A stretch of DNA of 40,023 nucleotides from Gp22-AA3 sp964384905 (GTDB taxonomy: Bacteria > Acidobacteriota > Polarisedimenticolia > Gp22-AA2): NCBI GenBank assembly GCA_964384905.1, contig CAYLND010000017.1, positions 1-40,023 of the forward strand, in the 5' to 3' direction. Below are positions 14,876 through 22,893 of this stretch, one piece after another; positions within the stretch are counted from its first letter, which is position 1; every line of letters begins with the position of its first letter. The notes under the pieces are model-generated. The model saw only the letters and a program-made list of their open reading frames with translations. It was not told where the DNA came from and ran no database searches. The translations under genes were made by a program, and so were the position numbers.

Positions 14876-16768
14876 ATGTTCTTCGAGCAGGAGTACAAAG
14901 GGCTCCAGGATTACTACGAGGCGCGTCGCCTGAACACGCGGATCCACGTGATCCAGGTGCTGTTCGGCGCCGTCCTGGTGCTCTATCTCTTCGCCTTCTG
15001 GTACCTGCAGATCGTCAAGGTCGACTATTACAAGAAGCAGTCCGACAACAACCGCCTGCGCCGTGTGACCATCATGCCGCTGCGCGGTGTCATCACCGAC
15101 GCCGAGCACCGGGTCCTGGCCAACAACCGCGTCGCGTTCAACGTCCGCCTGGATCGGGAGAAGGTGGGGGACATGAAGACCTTCTTTCCGAGGCTCGCCG
15201 GCATCCTCGAGATGCCGGAGTCCACGTTGCGCGAGCGCCTGGCACGATACCGCGGGCGGCCCGTGTTCGAGCCGGTCGTCCTGAAGGAGGACGTCGATCT
15301 GGCGGAAGCGGCCTACATCGAGTCGCGCCGCCTCGAGCTGAGAGGGCTGTCGGTCGAGGTGGAGTCGCGGCGCAACTACGTGTACGGTCCTCTCGCGGCC
15401 CACGCGCTGGGTTACGTCGGCGAGGTCAGCGAGGACCAGATCAAGTCGGAGCCCTCGGGTGAATATGAGCTGGGCGAAATCGTCGGCAAAGCCGGGGTGG
15501 AGCGACAGTACGACGAGGATCTCAAGGGGGACAAGGGCTGGAAACAGGTGGTGGTGAACAGCCTGGGTCGCGAGATTCAGGAGATCGAGGCGGGGCGCAG
15601 GCCGGATCCCGGCCGGGCGCTCCGCCTGTCGGTGGACCTCGACCTGCAGCGCGCCCTCGAGGAGGCCTACGCGGACGAGGCGGGGTCGGCGGTGTTCCTC
15701 GATCCCAACTCAGGCGCGGTCCTGGCCATGATCTCGCGGCCGGCTTACGACCCGAACGTGTTCGCCCACCGCTTCTCGCAGGACATCTGGGAAGGTCTCG
15801 TCAACGACGCGCGCCACCCGCTTCAGAATCGGGTGTCGCTCTCCAAGTTCGCGCCCGGCTCGGTGTTCAAGATCGTCATGTCGATCGCGGCTCTCGAGGA
15901 CGGCATCGCGACTCCCGCCCGGGGCGACCATTGCACGGGCTCCTGGCGCTTCGGCGACAAGGTGTACCAGTGCTGGGCCGTGCGCAAGGGGGGCCACGGC
16001 TACCTGACGATGCGCGAGGCGATCATCCAGTCCTGCAACATCTATTTCTACCACCTGGGCAACGACATGGGGATCGAGCGCATCTCGAAGTGGGCGCATC
16101 GCTTCGGTTTCGGCGAAGCGACCGGCCTGGACCTGCCGCACGAGGAGTCGGGAACGGTTCCGGACCCGGATTGGAAGAGGCGCACCATGCCGCGCGATCC
16201 GATCTGGCATCCGGGCGAGACGATCTCGGTGTCGATCGGGCAGGGCGCGATCGAAGTGACCCCGATCCAGATGGCCATGTTCGCGGCGGCGATCGGCAAC
16301 GGCGGCACCCTGTACCGGCCCCACCTGCTGCTGTCGCGCGAGGTGCGGGAGGGGATCGAGGAGGACGAGCGTCAGGACTACGTGATTCGGCGCGTGGAGA
16401 TGCGCCCGCGGACGCTCGAGGTGATCCGGGACGCCATGTGGGGCGTGGTCAACGAGGACGGGACGGGCGGGCGGGCGAAGATCGCGGGACGCGATATCTG
16501 CGCCAAGACCGGAACGGCGCAGGTGTTCCGGGCCTCGCGCGACGTCGATGCCGACAAGCTTCCCAAGGAGAAACGCGACCACGCCTGGTTCGTCGGCTTC
16601 GCGCCCAAGGACAATCCGCGGATTGCCTGGGCGGTGTTCGTGCAGAACGGCGGGCACGGCGGCACGACCGCGGCGCCGATTGCCCGCGCGGTCCTGGAGC
16701 GTTTCTTCCAGAAACTCGACTCGCGACAAGGAGTGCAGCAGCTTGCCAGCGTGGCGGTCCCTCAATAA
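14876..16768 (+). CDS. mrdA: Penicillin-binding protein 2, elongation transpeptidase
   Basis: The 630-residue class B PBP cross-links peptidoglycan during lateral growth together with RodA. A short cytoplasmic N-terminus precedes one membrane helix (about 22-45, IHVIQVLFGAVLVLYLFAFWYLQIV). The non-catalytic PBP dimer domain occupies about 60-230 (RGVITDAEHRVLANN). The transpeptidase domain has all three motifs: SxxK as PGS329VFK, SxN as SCN at 386-388, and KTGTAQV at 544. A region AGVERQYDEDLKGDKG typical of PBP2 is also present. It begins 5 bases after mreD. The end overlaps the TTG start of rodA by 26 bases, so levels of the two partner enzymes are likely tied. Nothing suggests loss of activity. 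Confidence 0.95.
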   Translation: MFFEQEYKGLQDYYEARRLNTRIHVIQVLFGAVLVLYLFAFWYLQIVKVDYYKKQSDNNRLRRVTIMPLRGVITDAEHRVLANNRVAFNVRLDREKVGDMKTFFPRLAGILEMPESTLRERLARYRGRPVFEPVVLKEDVDLAEAAYIESRRLELRGLSVEVESRRNYVYGPLAAHALGYVGEVSEDQIKSEPSGEYELGEIVGKAGVERQYDEDLKGDKGWKQVVVNSLGREIQEIEAGRRPDPGRALRLSVDLDLQRALEEAYADEAGSAVFLDPNSGAVLAMISRPAYDPNVFAHRFSQDIWEGLVNDARHPLQNRVSLSKFAPGSVFKIVMSIAALEDGIATPARGDHCTGSWRFGDKVYQCWAVRKGGHGYLTMREAIIQSCNIYFYHLGNDMGIERISKWAHRFGFGEATGLDLPHEESGTVPDPDWKRRTMPRDPIWHPGETISVSIGQGAIEVTPIQMAMFAAAIGNGGTLYRPHLLLSREVREGIEEDERQDYVIRRVEMRPRTLEVIRDAMWGVVNEDGTGGRAKIAGRDICAKTGTAQVFRASRDVDADKLPKEKRDHAWFVGFAPKDNPRIAWAVFVQNGGHGGTTAAPIARAVLERFFQKLDSRQGVQQLASVAVPQ

Positions 16769-17831
16769 CTTCGACTGGATCCTGTTTATGGCGATCCTGG
16801 CGACCTGTGCCGTCGGCCTGGCGGTCATCTATTCGGCCACCACCGGAACGCCGAGCGCGGGGGCGTTCCACCGCCAGATGATCTGGCTCGGTCTGGGGCT
16901 GATCCTGATGGTCCTGGCCCTGGTCGTGGACTACCACACCCTGGCGGAATTCTCGTACGTGTTCTACGGTCTCGGTCTGGTGTTCCTGGCGCTCACTCTG
17001 CTGTTCGGCCGGGTGGTCAACGCGAGCAAGTCGTGGCTGGGCGTCGGCGGCATGCAGTTCCAGCCCTCCGAGCTCGCCAAAGCCGCCACGATCCTGATGC
17101 TGGCCGCCTATCTGGGGCGCGAGCGCGTGCACGGACTTGGCGCGGTCCACTTCGCGGCCGTCTGCCTCATCGTCGGGCTGCCGGTCCTGCTGATCATGAG
17201 GCAACCCGACCTGGGCACCGCCGTGACCTTCGCGCCGCTGTTCGCGGGGGTCGTCTTCATCGGGGGCATCCGGGTGCGCACGCTCCTGATCCTCGCGCTG
17301 ATCGCCACCCTGGCGCTGCCCATGGCGTGGGGGCACCTGAAGCCCTACCAGAAAGAGCGTGTCAAGACGTTTCTCGAGCCCACACGGGACCCGAAGGGCT
17401 CCGGCTACCAGCTCATCCAGTCGCTGATCGCGGTCGGGTCGGGTGGTCTTGTCGGCAAGGGATTCCTGTCGGGGACGCAGGGGCAGCTGCAATTCCTGCC
17501 CGAGCAGCACACCGACTTCGTGTTCGCGGTCCTTGCCGAGGAGCGCGGGTTCATCGGCGCGATGCTTGCGCTCGGTCTCTATTTCGTCATCATCTACCGG
17601 TGCCTCGCCACCGCCCGCGCGGCGCGCGATCGGCTGGGCGTCTTCCTGGCCATCGGCGTGGTCTGCGTGTTCGCGGGACAGGCCCTCCTGAACATCGGTG
17701 TCGTGGTCGGTCTCCTGCCCACCACCGGCGTGCCGCTGCCGCTGATGAGCTATGGCGGCTCGTCGCTGGCCAGCACGCTCCTGGGCATGGGACTGGTGCT
17801 GAACGTCTGGATGAGGCGCCTCGTCAATTAG
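16743..17831 (+). CDS. rodA: Peptidoglycan glycosyltransferase RodA
   Basis: The 362-residue SEDS protein polymerises lipid II glycan strands with PBP2. It has about ten membrane helices. Family landmarks include SWLGVGGMQFQPSELAKAATILMLA, RQPDLGTAVTFAPLFAGVVFIGG, LEPTRDPKGSGYQLIQSLIAVGSGG, GQLQFLPEQHTDFVFAVLAEE and the C-terminal TTGVPLPLMSYGGSS. The glycosyltransferase aspartate of SEDS proteins is the Asp in QPDLG or the one in HTDFVF by motif. I chose the TTG at 16743 because AAGGAG (16728-16733) is 9 bases upstream and this yields the usual short N-terminus (MPAWRSLNNFDWILF). Longer forms would run through the PBP2 C-terminus. RNase G follows after 15 bases. Confidence 0.93.
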   Translation: MPAWRSLNNFDWILFMAILATCAVGLAVIYSATTGTPSAGAFHRQMIWLGLGLILMVLALVVDYHTLAEFSYVFYGLGLVFLALTLLFGRVVNASKSWLGVGGMQFQPSELAKAATILMLAAYLGRERVHGLGAVHFAAVCLIVGLPVLLIMRQPDLGTAVTFAPLFAGVVFIGGIRVRTLLILALIATLALPMAWGHLKPYQKERVKTFLEPTRDPKGSGYQLIQSLIAVGSGGLVGKGFLSGTQGQLQFLPEQHTDFVFAVLAEERGFIGAMLALGLYFVIIYRCLATARAARDRLGVFLAIGVVCVFAGQALLNIGVVVGLLPTTGVPLPLMSYGGSSLASTLLGMGLVLNVWMRRLVN

Positions 17832-17846
17832 GCTCTTGGGAGGCCC

Positions 17847-19379
17847 GTGGCCCGCGAGATCCTCATCGAAAGCGGCTGTCTCGAGACGCGCGTGGCCGTC
17901 CTGGAGGACGAACTTCTCGCGGAGCTGTTCATCGAGCGGCCGTCGAGCCGCGGTCTCGCAGGGAACATCTACAAGGGACGCGTCAGCAACGTGCTGCCGG
18001 GGATGCAGGCGGCGTTCGTCGATATCGGCGCCGAACGCGACGCGTTCCTGTACGTCGACGATGCCGCCGCAGGCGTCGACGCCACGCGGTTCGAGGAGAC
18101 GGACGCTGCGGACGAGGACCCCGTCGAGCCGCCCGCCGAGATTCCACCCGCGCCACCCGCGGCGATCGAGAGCCTCCTGGAGGAAGGGCAGGAGATCGTC
18201 GTGCAGGTCCGCAAGGACGCGGTCGCCCAGAAGGGCCCGCGTCTCACGACACAGGTCTCGTTGCCCGGCCGATTCCTGGTCTACCTGCCGGGCGTGCCTC
18301 ACATCGGTGTCTCCCGCCGGATCGACGACCCGTCGGAGCGCGATCGGCTGAAGGGTCTCGTGGCCGATCTCGCGCGCGAGCTGATTCTGCCGGGGGGATT
18401 CATCGTGCGCACCGCGGGAGAGCGTGGCTCCTACGAGGCGCTGTGCGGCGACGCCCGGTCGCTCGCCGGCGCCTGGGACGAGATCCGGCGCCGCGCGGCG
18501 GCGCGCTCCGCGCCGGCGCTTCTGCACCAGGAAGTCGGCGCCGTCGCGAGGGTGCTGCGGGACGTTCTGGACGGGAGCGTGGAGCGGGTTCTGGTGGAGG
18601 AGGAGGCGACCTACAGGGAGGTGCTCGACTGCGTGGGCCGCATGCAGCCGGCGCTCGTCCCGAAAATCCGCCGATACGACGGCGCCGCCCCCCTCTTCGA
18701 AGAGCGCGGCGTTCAATCGCAGCTGGAGCGTGCCCTGCGGCCCCGGGTCTGGCTGAAGTCGGGCGGGTCGATCGTCATCAACCAGACCGAGGCGCTGGTC
18801 GCGATCGACGTGAACACCGGCAAGTACGTGGGGACGAGGAGCCTGGAAGAGACCATCCTCAAGACCAACCTGGAGGCGGCGGTCGAAATCGTCCGGCAGA
18901 TCCGTCTGCGTGATCTCGGCGGGATCATCGTGATCGACTTCATCGACATGCAGGAGCAGTCCAGCAAGGACGAGGTGCTGCGGGTCCTCCAGGAGGAGAT
19001 GAGGCGGGATCGATCCCGGTCGCGCATCCTGCAGATCAGCGAGTTCGGTCTGGTCGAGATCACGCGTCAGAGGAGGAAGCGCAGCCTGGAGCGTGTGCTC
19101 TGCCGTCCGTGCGCGGTCTGCGGCGGATCGGGGCGGCTGAAATCGCCCGAGACCATCCTGAACGAGATCCTCCGGGAGGTCCGCAAGCTGGGGCCGCTGC
19201 GCCAGGGAGCGCGCGTCGTCGCGCGCGTGCATTCCGAGGTCGACGCTTTCCTCGCCGGGGAGGGCGCCGGTCTTCTGGCCGCGCTGGCGAAGCGGCCCGG
19301 GCCGCCCCTCGAGATCCGCCCCGCGGAGGGTCTCCGCAGCGGGGAGTTCGCTCTCATCGTGCAGGAGTCGCCGGACTGA
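17847..19379 (+). CDS. rng: Ribonuclease G/E family endoribonuclease
   Basis: The 510-residue protein matches RNase G (CafA), the single-strand endonuclease that matures the 16S rRNA 5' end and turns over mRNA. The S1 domain begins near residue 35 (GNIYKGRVSNVLPGMQAAFVDIG). It is interrupted by an acidic, proline-rich insert at about 72-112 (DEDPVEPPAEIPPAPPAA). The catalytic domain keeps both metal-binding aspartates, VAID321VNTG and VID364FIDM, spaced 43 residues as in E. coli RNase G. The zinc-link CRPCAVCGGSGR comes near residue 420, after QRRKRSLERVL. The long C-terminal degradosome scaffold of RNase E is absent. The GTG at 17847 follows a GGGAGG. It is the last gene of the rod operon, and its final 26 bases overlap the end of the convergent histidine kinase gene. 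Confidence 0.93.
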   Translation: MAREILIESGCLETRVAVLEDELLAELFIERPSSRGLAGNIYKGRVSNVLPGMQAAFVDIGAERDAFLYVDDAAAGVDATRFEETDAADEDPVEPPAEIPPAPPAAIESLLEEGQEIVVQVRKDAVAQKGPRLTTQVSLPGRFLVYLPGVPHIGVSRRIDDPSERDRLKGLVADLARELILPGGFIVRTAGERGSYEALCGDARSLAGAWDEIRRRAAARSAPALLHQEVGAVARVLRDVLDGSVERVLVEEEATYREVLDCVGRMQPALVPKIRRYDGAAPLFEERGVQSQLERALRPRVWLKSGGSIVINQTEALVAIDVNTGKYVGTRSLEETILKTNLEAAVEIVRQIRLRDLGGIIVIDFIDMQEQSSKDEVLRVLQEEMRRDRSRSRILQISEFGLVEITRQRRKRSLERVLCRPCAVCGGSGRLKSPETILNEILREVRKLGPLRQGARVVARVHSEVDAFLAGEGAGLLAALAKRPGPPLEIRPAEGLRSGEFALIVQESPD

Positions 19380-20880
19380 GCGCCTGCCCTTCGTCGGGGC
19401 GCTCGTTCGAGGCGGGGAATCCGAGCACGACCGTCGTTCCCTGTCCGGGGGCGCTCTCCACCTCGATGCGGCCCCCGTGCTCCTCGACGATTTTCTGCAC
19501 GATGGCCATCCCCAGACCGATGCCGTGGGTCTTCCCGTGGCTCACGAACGGCTCGAACACGCGCCGGCGCACCTCCTCGGGCATGCCGCAGCCGGTATCG
19601 CGCACGCTCAGGAAGCTGGAGCCGTTGGAGCGCCGGCAGCGGATGTCCAGAAGCCCGCCGCCGCTCATGGCGTCGAGCGAGTTGGCGATCAGATTGTGCA
19701 GGACGCGCAGCATGCGCGGCGCGTCGACGGAGGCGCGCGCCTCCTCGTCCAGCCCCAGGGACAGACGGATCCCGCCGCGCTGCAGGCGTGCCTGCAGGGG
19801 CTTCAGCGTCTGGCGAACGAGATCGGCGAGACGCAGGGAGGAGCGCTGCAGCGGCGGCGCGTCCCGCGAGAACTGCAGAAGATCGCCCGTCAGGGCGGTC
19901 AGGCGGTCGACCTCCGCGATGATGGTGGCGAGATGCGGCCGCGAGGAGTCCTGATCGGGCGCGCGCTCGTGCAGCAGCTCCGCCAGTCCGCGGATGGACG
20001 CGAGAGGGCTCCGCAGATCGTGCACGATGGCGCGCGCCATCTGCCCGATCGCCAGGGTCCGCTCGGCGCGCACGCGCTCCTCGACCAGCCGGCTGTTCTG
20101 GATCGCCACCGCGGCCAGACCGGCGAGCGCCTCCAGGAGCGGCAGGTCGGGTTGGTGGTGCGGCAGGCGCTTGCGGCTGTCCAGATAGACGACCCCGATC
20201 ACGTCCTGGCGGACGGCGAGCGGCAGGCAGAGGATCGCCTGGAGCCGCAAGCGCACGATGCTGTCGGTGGTGGACTGGCCCGGGTCGCCGGCGGCGACGT
20301 CCCGGTAGATCGGCTTGCCCGTGGAGGCCACCTCCTCGGCGACCGAGAGGCTGACCTCGACCGGCCCGTCATCGTCGCGGCCACGCCGCCAGCGGATGAG
20401 CCGCCCGCTTTCGCCGAGGAACAGGTAGCCGCGCTCGGCGCCCGAGAAGCGCACCGCACCGTCGAGGACGCGCTCGAGCACGTCCTCGAGGGCCAGGGAG
20501 GACGTGATCGTCCAGGCGATCTCCATGAGCGTCAGGAGGCGGTCCCCGCCGTCCGTGGCGCGGGCCCCGTCGATCAGGACCCGCAGGGTGAGCGGGCAAT
20601 CGGATCCGAGCCCGATGCGCGCGCCGTGGGCCAGCAGCAGCCCGCCGTCGGGGACCGGCGCTCCGTCGGCGGTCAGAGGTGCGGCGGACGGACCGGGAAG
20701 GAGGTAATGGGCCCCCGCGAGCTGCGCGATGCGGGCGTGCACCGGGGCCACGCCTGTGGCCGTCAGCCTCAGGTCCGAGTCGGGATGGGAGCCGATGGAG
20801 AAGGGTGTCCGGCCGATGGGGACCACGCGTGTCGACTCCTCCGCGCCGGAAACCTCGAGACGCGCCGTCTGCCGGGGCAC
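19354..20880 (-). CDS. FHA-GAF sensor histidine kinase
   Basis: The 508-residue soluble kinase has no membrane helix. Residues 1-105 are an FHA-like domain (PIGRTPFSIGSHPDSDLRL, VAPVHARI), although the canonical FHA arginine after the glycine is not obvious. Residues 115-265 form a GAF domain (SGAERGYLFLGESGRLIRWRRG, LPLAVRQDVIGVVYLDS). The dimerisation/phosphoacceptor helix has H287 in ARAIVHDLRSPLASI. The ATPase part has N box HNLIANSLDAM (about 395-405), G1 VRDTGCGMP, F box FEPFVSHGK and G2 GIGLGMAIVQKIVEEHGG. No response regulator is adjacent, so it is an orphan. FHA plus GAF upstream of a kinase suggests a cytosolic sensor that reads a phosphoprotein. Start is GTG with GGAGGGAGG just upstream. 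It converges on and overlaps rng. Confidence 0.9.
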   Translation of the reverse strand: MPRQTARLEVSGAEESTRVVPIGRTPFSIGSHPDSDLRLTATGVAPVHARIAQLAGAHYLLPGPSAAPLTADGAPVPDGGLLLAHGARIGLGSDCPLTLRVLIDGARATDGGDRLLTLMEIAWTITSSLALEDVLERVLDGAVRFSGAERGYLFLGESGRLIRWRRGRDDDGPVEVSLSVAEEVASTGKPIYRDVAAGDPGQSTTDSIVRLRLQAILCLPLAVRQDVIGVVYLDSRKRLPHHQPDLPLLEALAGLAAVAIQNSRLVEERVRAERTLAIGQMARAIVHDLRSPLASIRGLAELLHERAPDQDSSRPHLATIIAEVDRLTALTGDLLQFSRDAPPLQRSSLRLADLVRQTLKPLQARLQRGGIRLSLGLDEEARASVDAPRMLRVLHNLIANSLDAMSGGGLLDIRCRRSNGSSFLSVRDTGCGMPEEVRRRVFEPFVSHGKTHGIGLGMAIVQKIVEEHGGRIEVESAPGQGTTVVLGFPASNERPDEGQALSPATPAR

Positions 20881-20909
20881 GTGCCTCCCTCCGCCTGCCG
20901 CTCCGGCGC

Positions 20910-20938
20910 AATATGGGGCCGGGAGAGTCTCGACGCAA
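20910..20938 (-). promoter_or_regulatory. Possible promoter of the histidine kinase gene
   Basis: Minus strand TTGCGT (20938-20933), 17-bp spacer, CATATT (20915-20910), 30 bases upstream of the GTG start in the 104-base gap after the aldolase/phosphatase gene. The kinase may therefore have its own transcript besides read-through. Confidence 0.4.
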
Positions 20939-20984
20939 ACGGATCGGTCGGCGCGGGCGGGGGATCGGACGCGGGGGGGGCCGG

Positions 20985-22103
20985 TCAGGACTTGACGCGG
21001 GCCTCCTGGCGCACTTTGAAGCGGGTGTCGAGCTCTTTCAGCGTGTCGACGATGCCGCCGTACTCCAGCTCTTCGTAACCGACCATGGCCGGTCCGAAGA
21101 AGCCCTGCTCGCGGATGGCGACCGCCTTGCGGGAGGCGGTCTCGCGCACGTGGTCCCAGAACGGATGGTCGAAGGCGTCGGCGGGCTCGGCGAACCGGCC
21201 ATTCTTCATCGAGAAGGCCACGCAGGAGACGATCGGCGGACCGTCGAAGAACGAGATCGGCGAATTCATCTTGACCGGCATCAGCGGGCCGTGATGGCTC
21301 CCTCGGCTGAAGCCGGAGACGTAATGGGCCAGGCGGAACGGCGCGAGCATCTCGCCGGTCGCAGGGAACTGACTCTGCACGCGGATCAGCATGACCGGAT
21401 CGTCCTTGCCCGAGTATTTGCCCGAGATGTTGTGCAGGCGCGAGGTGGAGACCACGGCGGCGATCTCGCCCGTCGAGCGCGTGCGGATCGACTCGACCAC
21501 GAACCGGTGGTTGTCGCGCAGGAGGGCGGCGACGTCGTAGATGTGCTCCGGCGTGTCGAGCTCGATGACCCGGTCGCCCTCCGTGTAGTTCACGTCCATG
21601 ATGGTGAACCGGAACCCCTGCTTGATCTTCGCGCTGAGCATGAGTCCCGGGGCGAACATCGGATCGCAGAAGGCCAGATAGAGAGGCAGGTTGTAGGCTC
21701 CGGGCTCGGTCTTGTCGGCCATGAACAGAAGGAACGGCTCCGCCTCGCGCTCCGGGAACTCCATCTCGGCGGAGGCCGGCCCGAGACCCCGGACATTACC
21801 GGAGAACGCGTCCTTCAGGAGATCCTGGCCGGCCCCGTAAAGGCCCTCCTTACGGGCGATCTCGGTCGCCGCCTTGAAGGCGTCCCAGCACAGCTTGTGG
21901 ACCTTGGGGTTATCGACGCCGCCGGTGTGCGTCGACAGGATCGAGATGTCGTCCCCGGTGTGGCAGACGAAGGAGTCGATCAGGAGCCCCTTCCCTTCGG
22001 CGCCGATGAACTCCTTCACGCACTGGATCATCGTCTCGCTGGGCTTGATGTGCCCGCCGATACTACCGACGTCGGCCTTGATGATGGACAGCGTGATCTT
22101 CAT
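20985..22103 (-). CDS. fbp: Bifunctional fructose-1,6-bisphosphate aldolase/phosphatase (archaeal type)
   Basis: The 372-residue enzyme condenses triose phosphates to fructose 1,6-bisphosphate and then dephosphorylates it to fructose 6-phosphate, committing carbon to gluconeogenesis. Recognisable features of the FBPA family are the N-terminus MKITLSIIKADVGSIGGHIKP, LIDSFVCHTGDDI with metal-binding aspartates, KDAFSGNVRGLGPASAEMEF, the Schiff-base lysine and neighbouring tyrosine in ISGKY230SGK233DDPVMLIRVQ, and GSHHGPLMPV. Length is normal. Start ATG at 22103 has AGGAGG 9 bases upstream and a promoter at 22153-22182. In bacteria this enzyme is found mainly in deep-branching, often thermophilic or autotrophic lineages; most bacteria use separate aldolase and FBPase. 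The kinase gene follows after 104 bases; no metabolic link is implied. Confidence 0.95.
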   Translation of the reverse strand: MKITLSIIKADVGSIGGHIKPSETMIQCVKEFIGAEGKGLLIDSFVCHTGDDISILSTHTGGVDNPKVHKLCWDAFKAATEIARKEGLYGAGQDLLKDAFSGNVRGLGPASAEMEFPEREAEPFLLFMADKTEPGAYNLPLYLAFCDPMFAPGLMLSAKIKQGFRFTIMDVNYTEGDRVIELDTPEHIYDVAALLRDNHRFVVESIRTRSTGEIAAVVSTSRLHNISGKYSGKDDPVMLIRVQSQFPATGEMLAPFRLAHYVSGFSRGSHHGPLMPVKMNSPISFFDGPPIVSCVAFSMKNGRFAEPADAFDHPFWDHVRETASRKAVAIREQGFFGPAMVGYEELEYGGIVDTLKELDTRFKVRQEARVKS

Positions 22104-22152
22104 GAGAGCCGGCCTCCTGATGCGATGCGCGACCTGTGACGTTGACCGCCGG

Positions 22153-22182
22153 AGGGTAGCACATCGCGATGGGACGAGTCTA
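22153..22182 (-). promoter_or_regulatory. Possible promoter of fbp
   Basis: Minus strand TAGACT (22182-22177), 18-bp spacer, TACCCT (22158-22153), the latter preceded by TGC to give an extended -10. It lies about 50 bases upstream of the fbp ATG. Confidence 0.4.
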
Positions 22183-22228
22183 TCGCGAGACGCGTTCCAG
22201 CCGTGGGCCGGGACGGAAAGCGGCGGCT

Positions 22229-22735
22229 TCAGCGACCCGGCGCCGGGCGGCGCTCCTTCCGGCTGCGCGTCGCCAGGCGAGCGCGTCGCCGTCGCTCCGC
22301 CTCGCGTCGTCGGCGGCGCTCCTCCGGCGAGCCCGGCCGAAGGCCCGGGACCGGCGTGGGCCGGCCCAGCGCGTCGAGCGCCACCATCGTGACGTACGCG
22401 CTGCAGCAGTGCGCGCGCAGCCCCGACAGCGGATCTTCGGACAGGACCTTCACGCCGACCTCCATGGAGGTGCGGAATGACGCGTTCACGGTGGCGTACA
22501 GCAGGAGAATGTGGCCGAGCTTGACCGGGGCCCGGAAGGTGAGCGAGTCGACCGAGGCGGTGACGACGTTCGTCCGGCAGTGGCGCGTCGCCGCGATCGC
22601 CGCCGCCTTGTCGATGAGCGCCATGACCCGGCCGCCCCAGGCGTGCCCGAGCTGGTTCGAGTCCTCGGGCAGGACGATCTCGGTCATCTCGACCCGCGAC
22701 GCCCGCGCAGGCTTGAACGTCGGCTGACCGCCCAT
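22229..22735 (-). CDS. Hotdog-fold acyl-CoA thioesterase (YciA-like) with basic tail
   Basis: The 168-residue protein has the hotdog thioesterase pattern of YciA/Acot-type acyl-CoA hydrolases: VLPEDSNQLGHAWGGRVMALIDKAAAIAA at about 22-50, with the central helix carrying the catalytic Asp in LIDKAA. Then come VTASVDSLTFRAPVKLGHILLLYATV and SMEVGVKVLSED. It would hydrolyse acyl-CoA to free acid and CoA in the cytosol. The last 35 residues are extraordinarily arginine-rich (runs such as ERRRRREAERRRRARL), which is not part of the hotdog fold. The ATG at 22735 is preferred because GAGGTG lies 5 bases upstream. It is divergent from the apbE operon, with about 158 bases between the starts. Physiological acyl substrate unknown. 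Confidence 0.85.
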   Translation of the reverse strand: MGGQPTFKPARASRVEMTEIVLPEDSNQLGHAWGGRVMALIDKAAAIAATRHCRTNVVTASVDSLTFRAPVKLGHILLLYATVNASFRTSMEVGVKVLSEDPLSGLRAHCCSAYVTMVALDALGRPTPVPGLRPGSPEERRRRREAERRRRARLATRSRKERRPAPGR

Positions 22736-22802
22736 GCGTTCACCTCGTGGGTCCCGGGCAGCGCACGGGACGAGGCAGCCTACCACACCCGGCGGCGCGG
22801 GC

Positions 22803-22832
22803 TTGACAGGCGGCGGATCCGGGGATTAGAGT
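22803..22832 (+). promoter_or_regulatory. Promoter of the apbE-porin-FMN-bind-membrane protein operon
   Basis: TTGACA (22803-22808), 18-bp spacer, TAGAGT (22827-22832). A transcript would start near 22839 and give a leader of about 55 bases to the apbE ATG at 22894, which has GGAGG at 22879-22883. No internal promoter is visible in the four overlapping genes that follow. Confidence 0.5.
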
Positions 22833-22893
22833 ACGCGGTCTAATTGAGATTGAGTCGCAGTACCAACGAGCCATCGCCGGAGGCGGACGACCG

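Noticed and set aside
16449..19232. 927-codon open frame on the minus strand
   Set aside because: It is antisense to PBP2, RodA and RNase G, which are certain genes. Its composition is low-complexity His/Arg/Gln/Asp.
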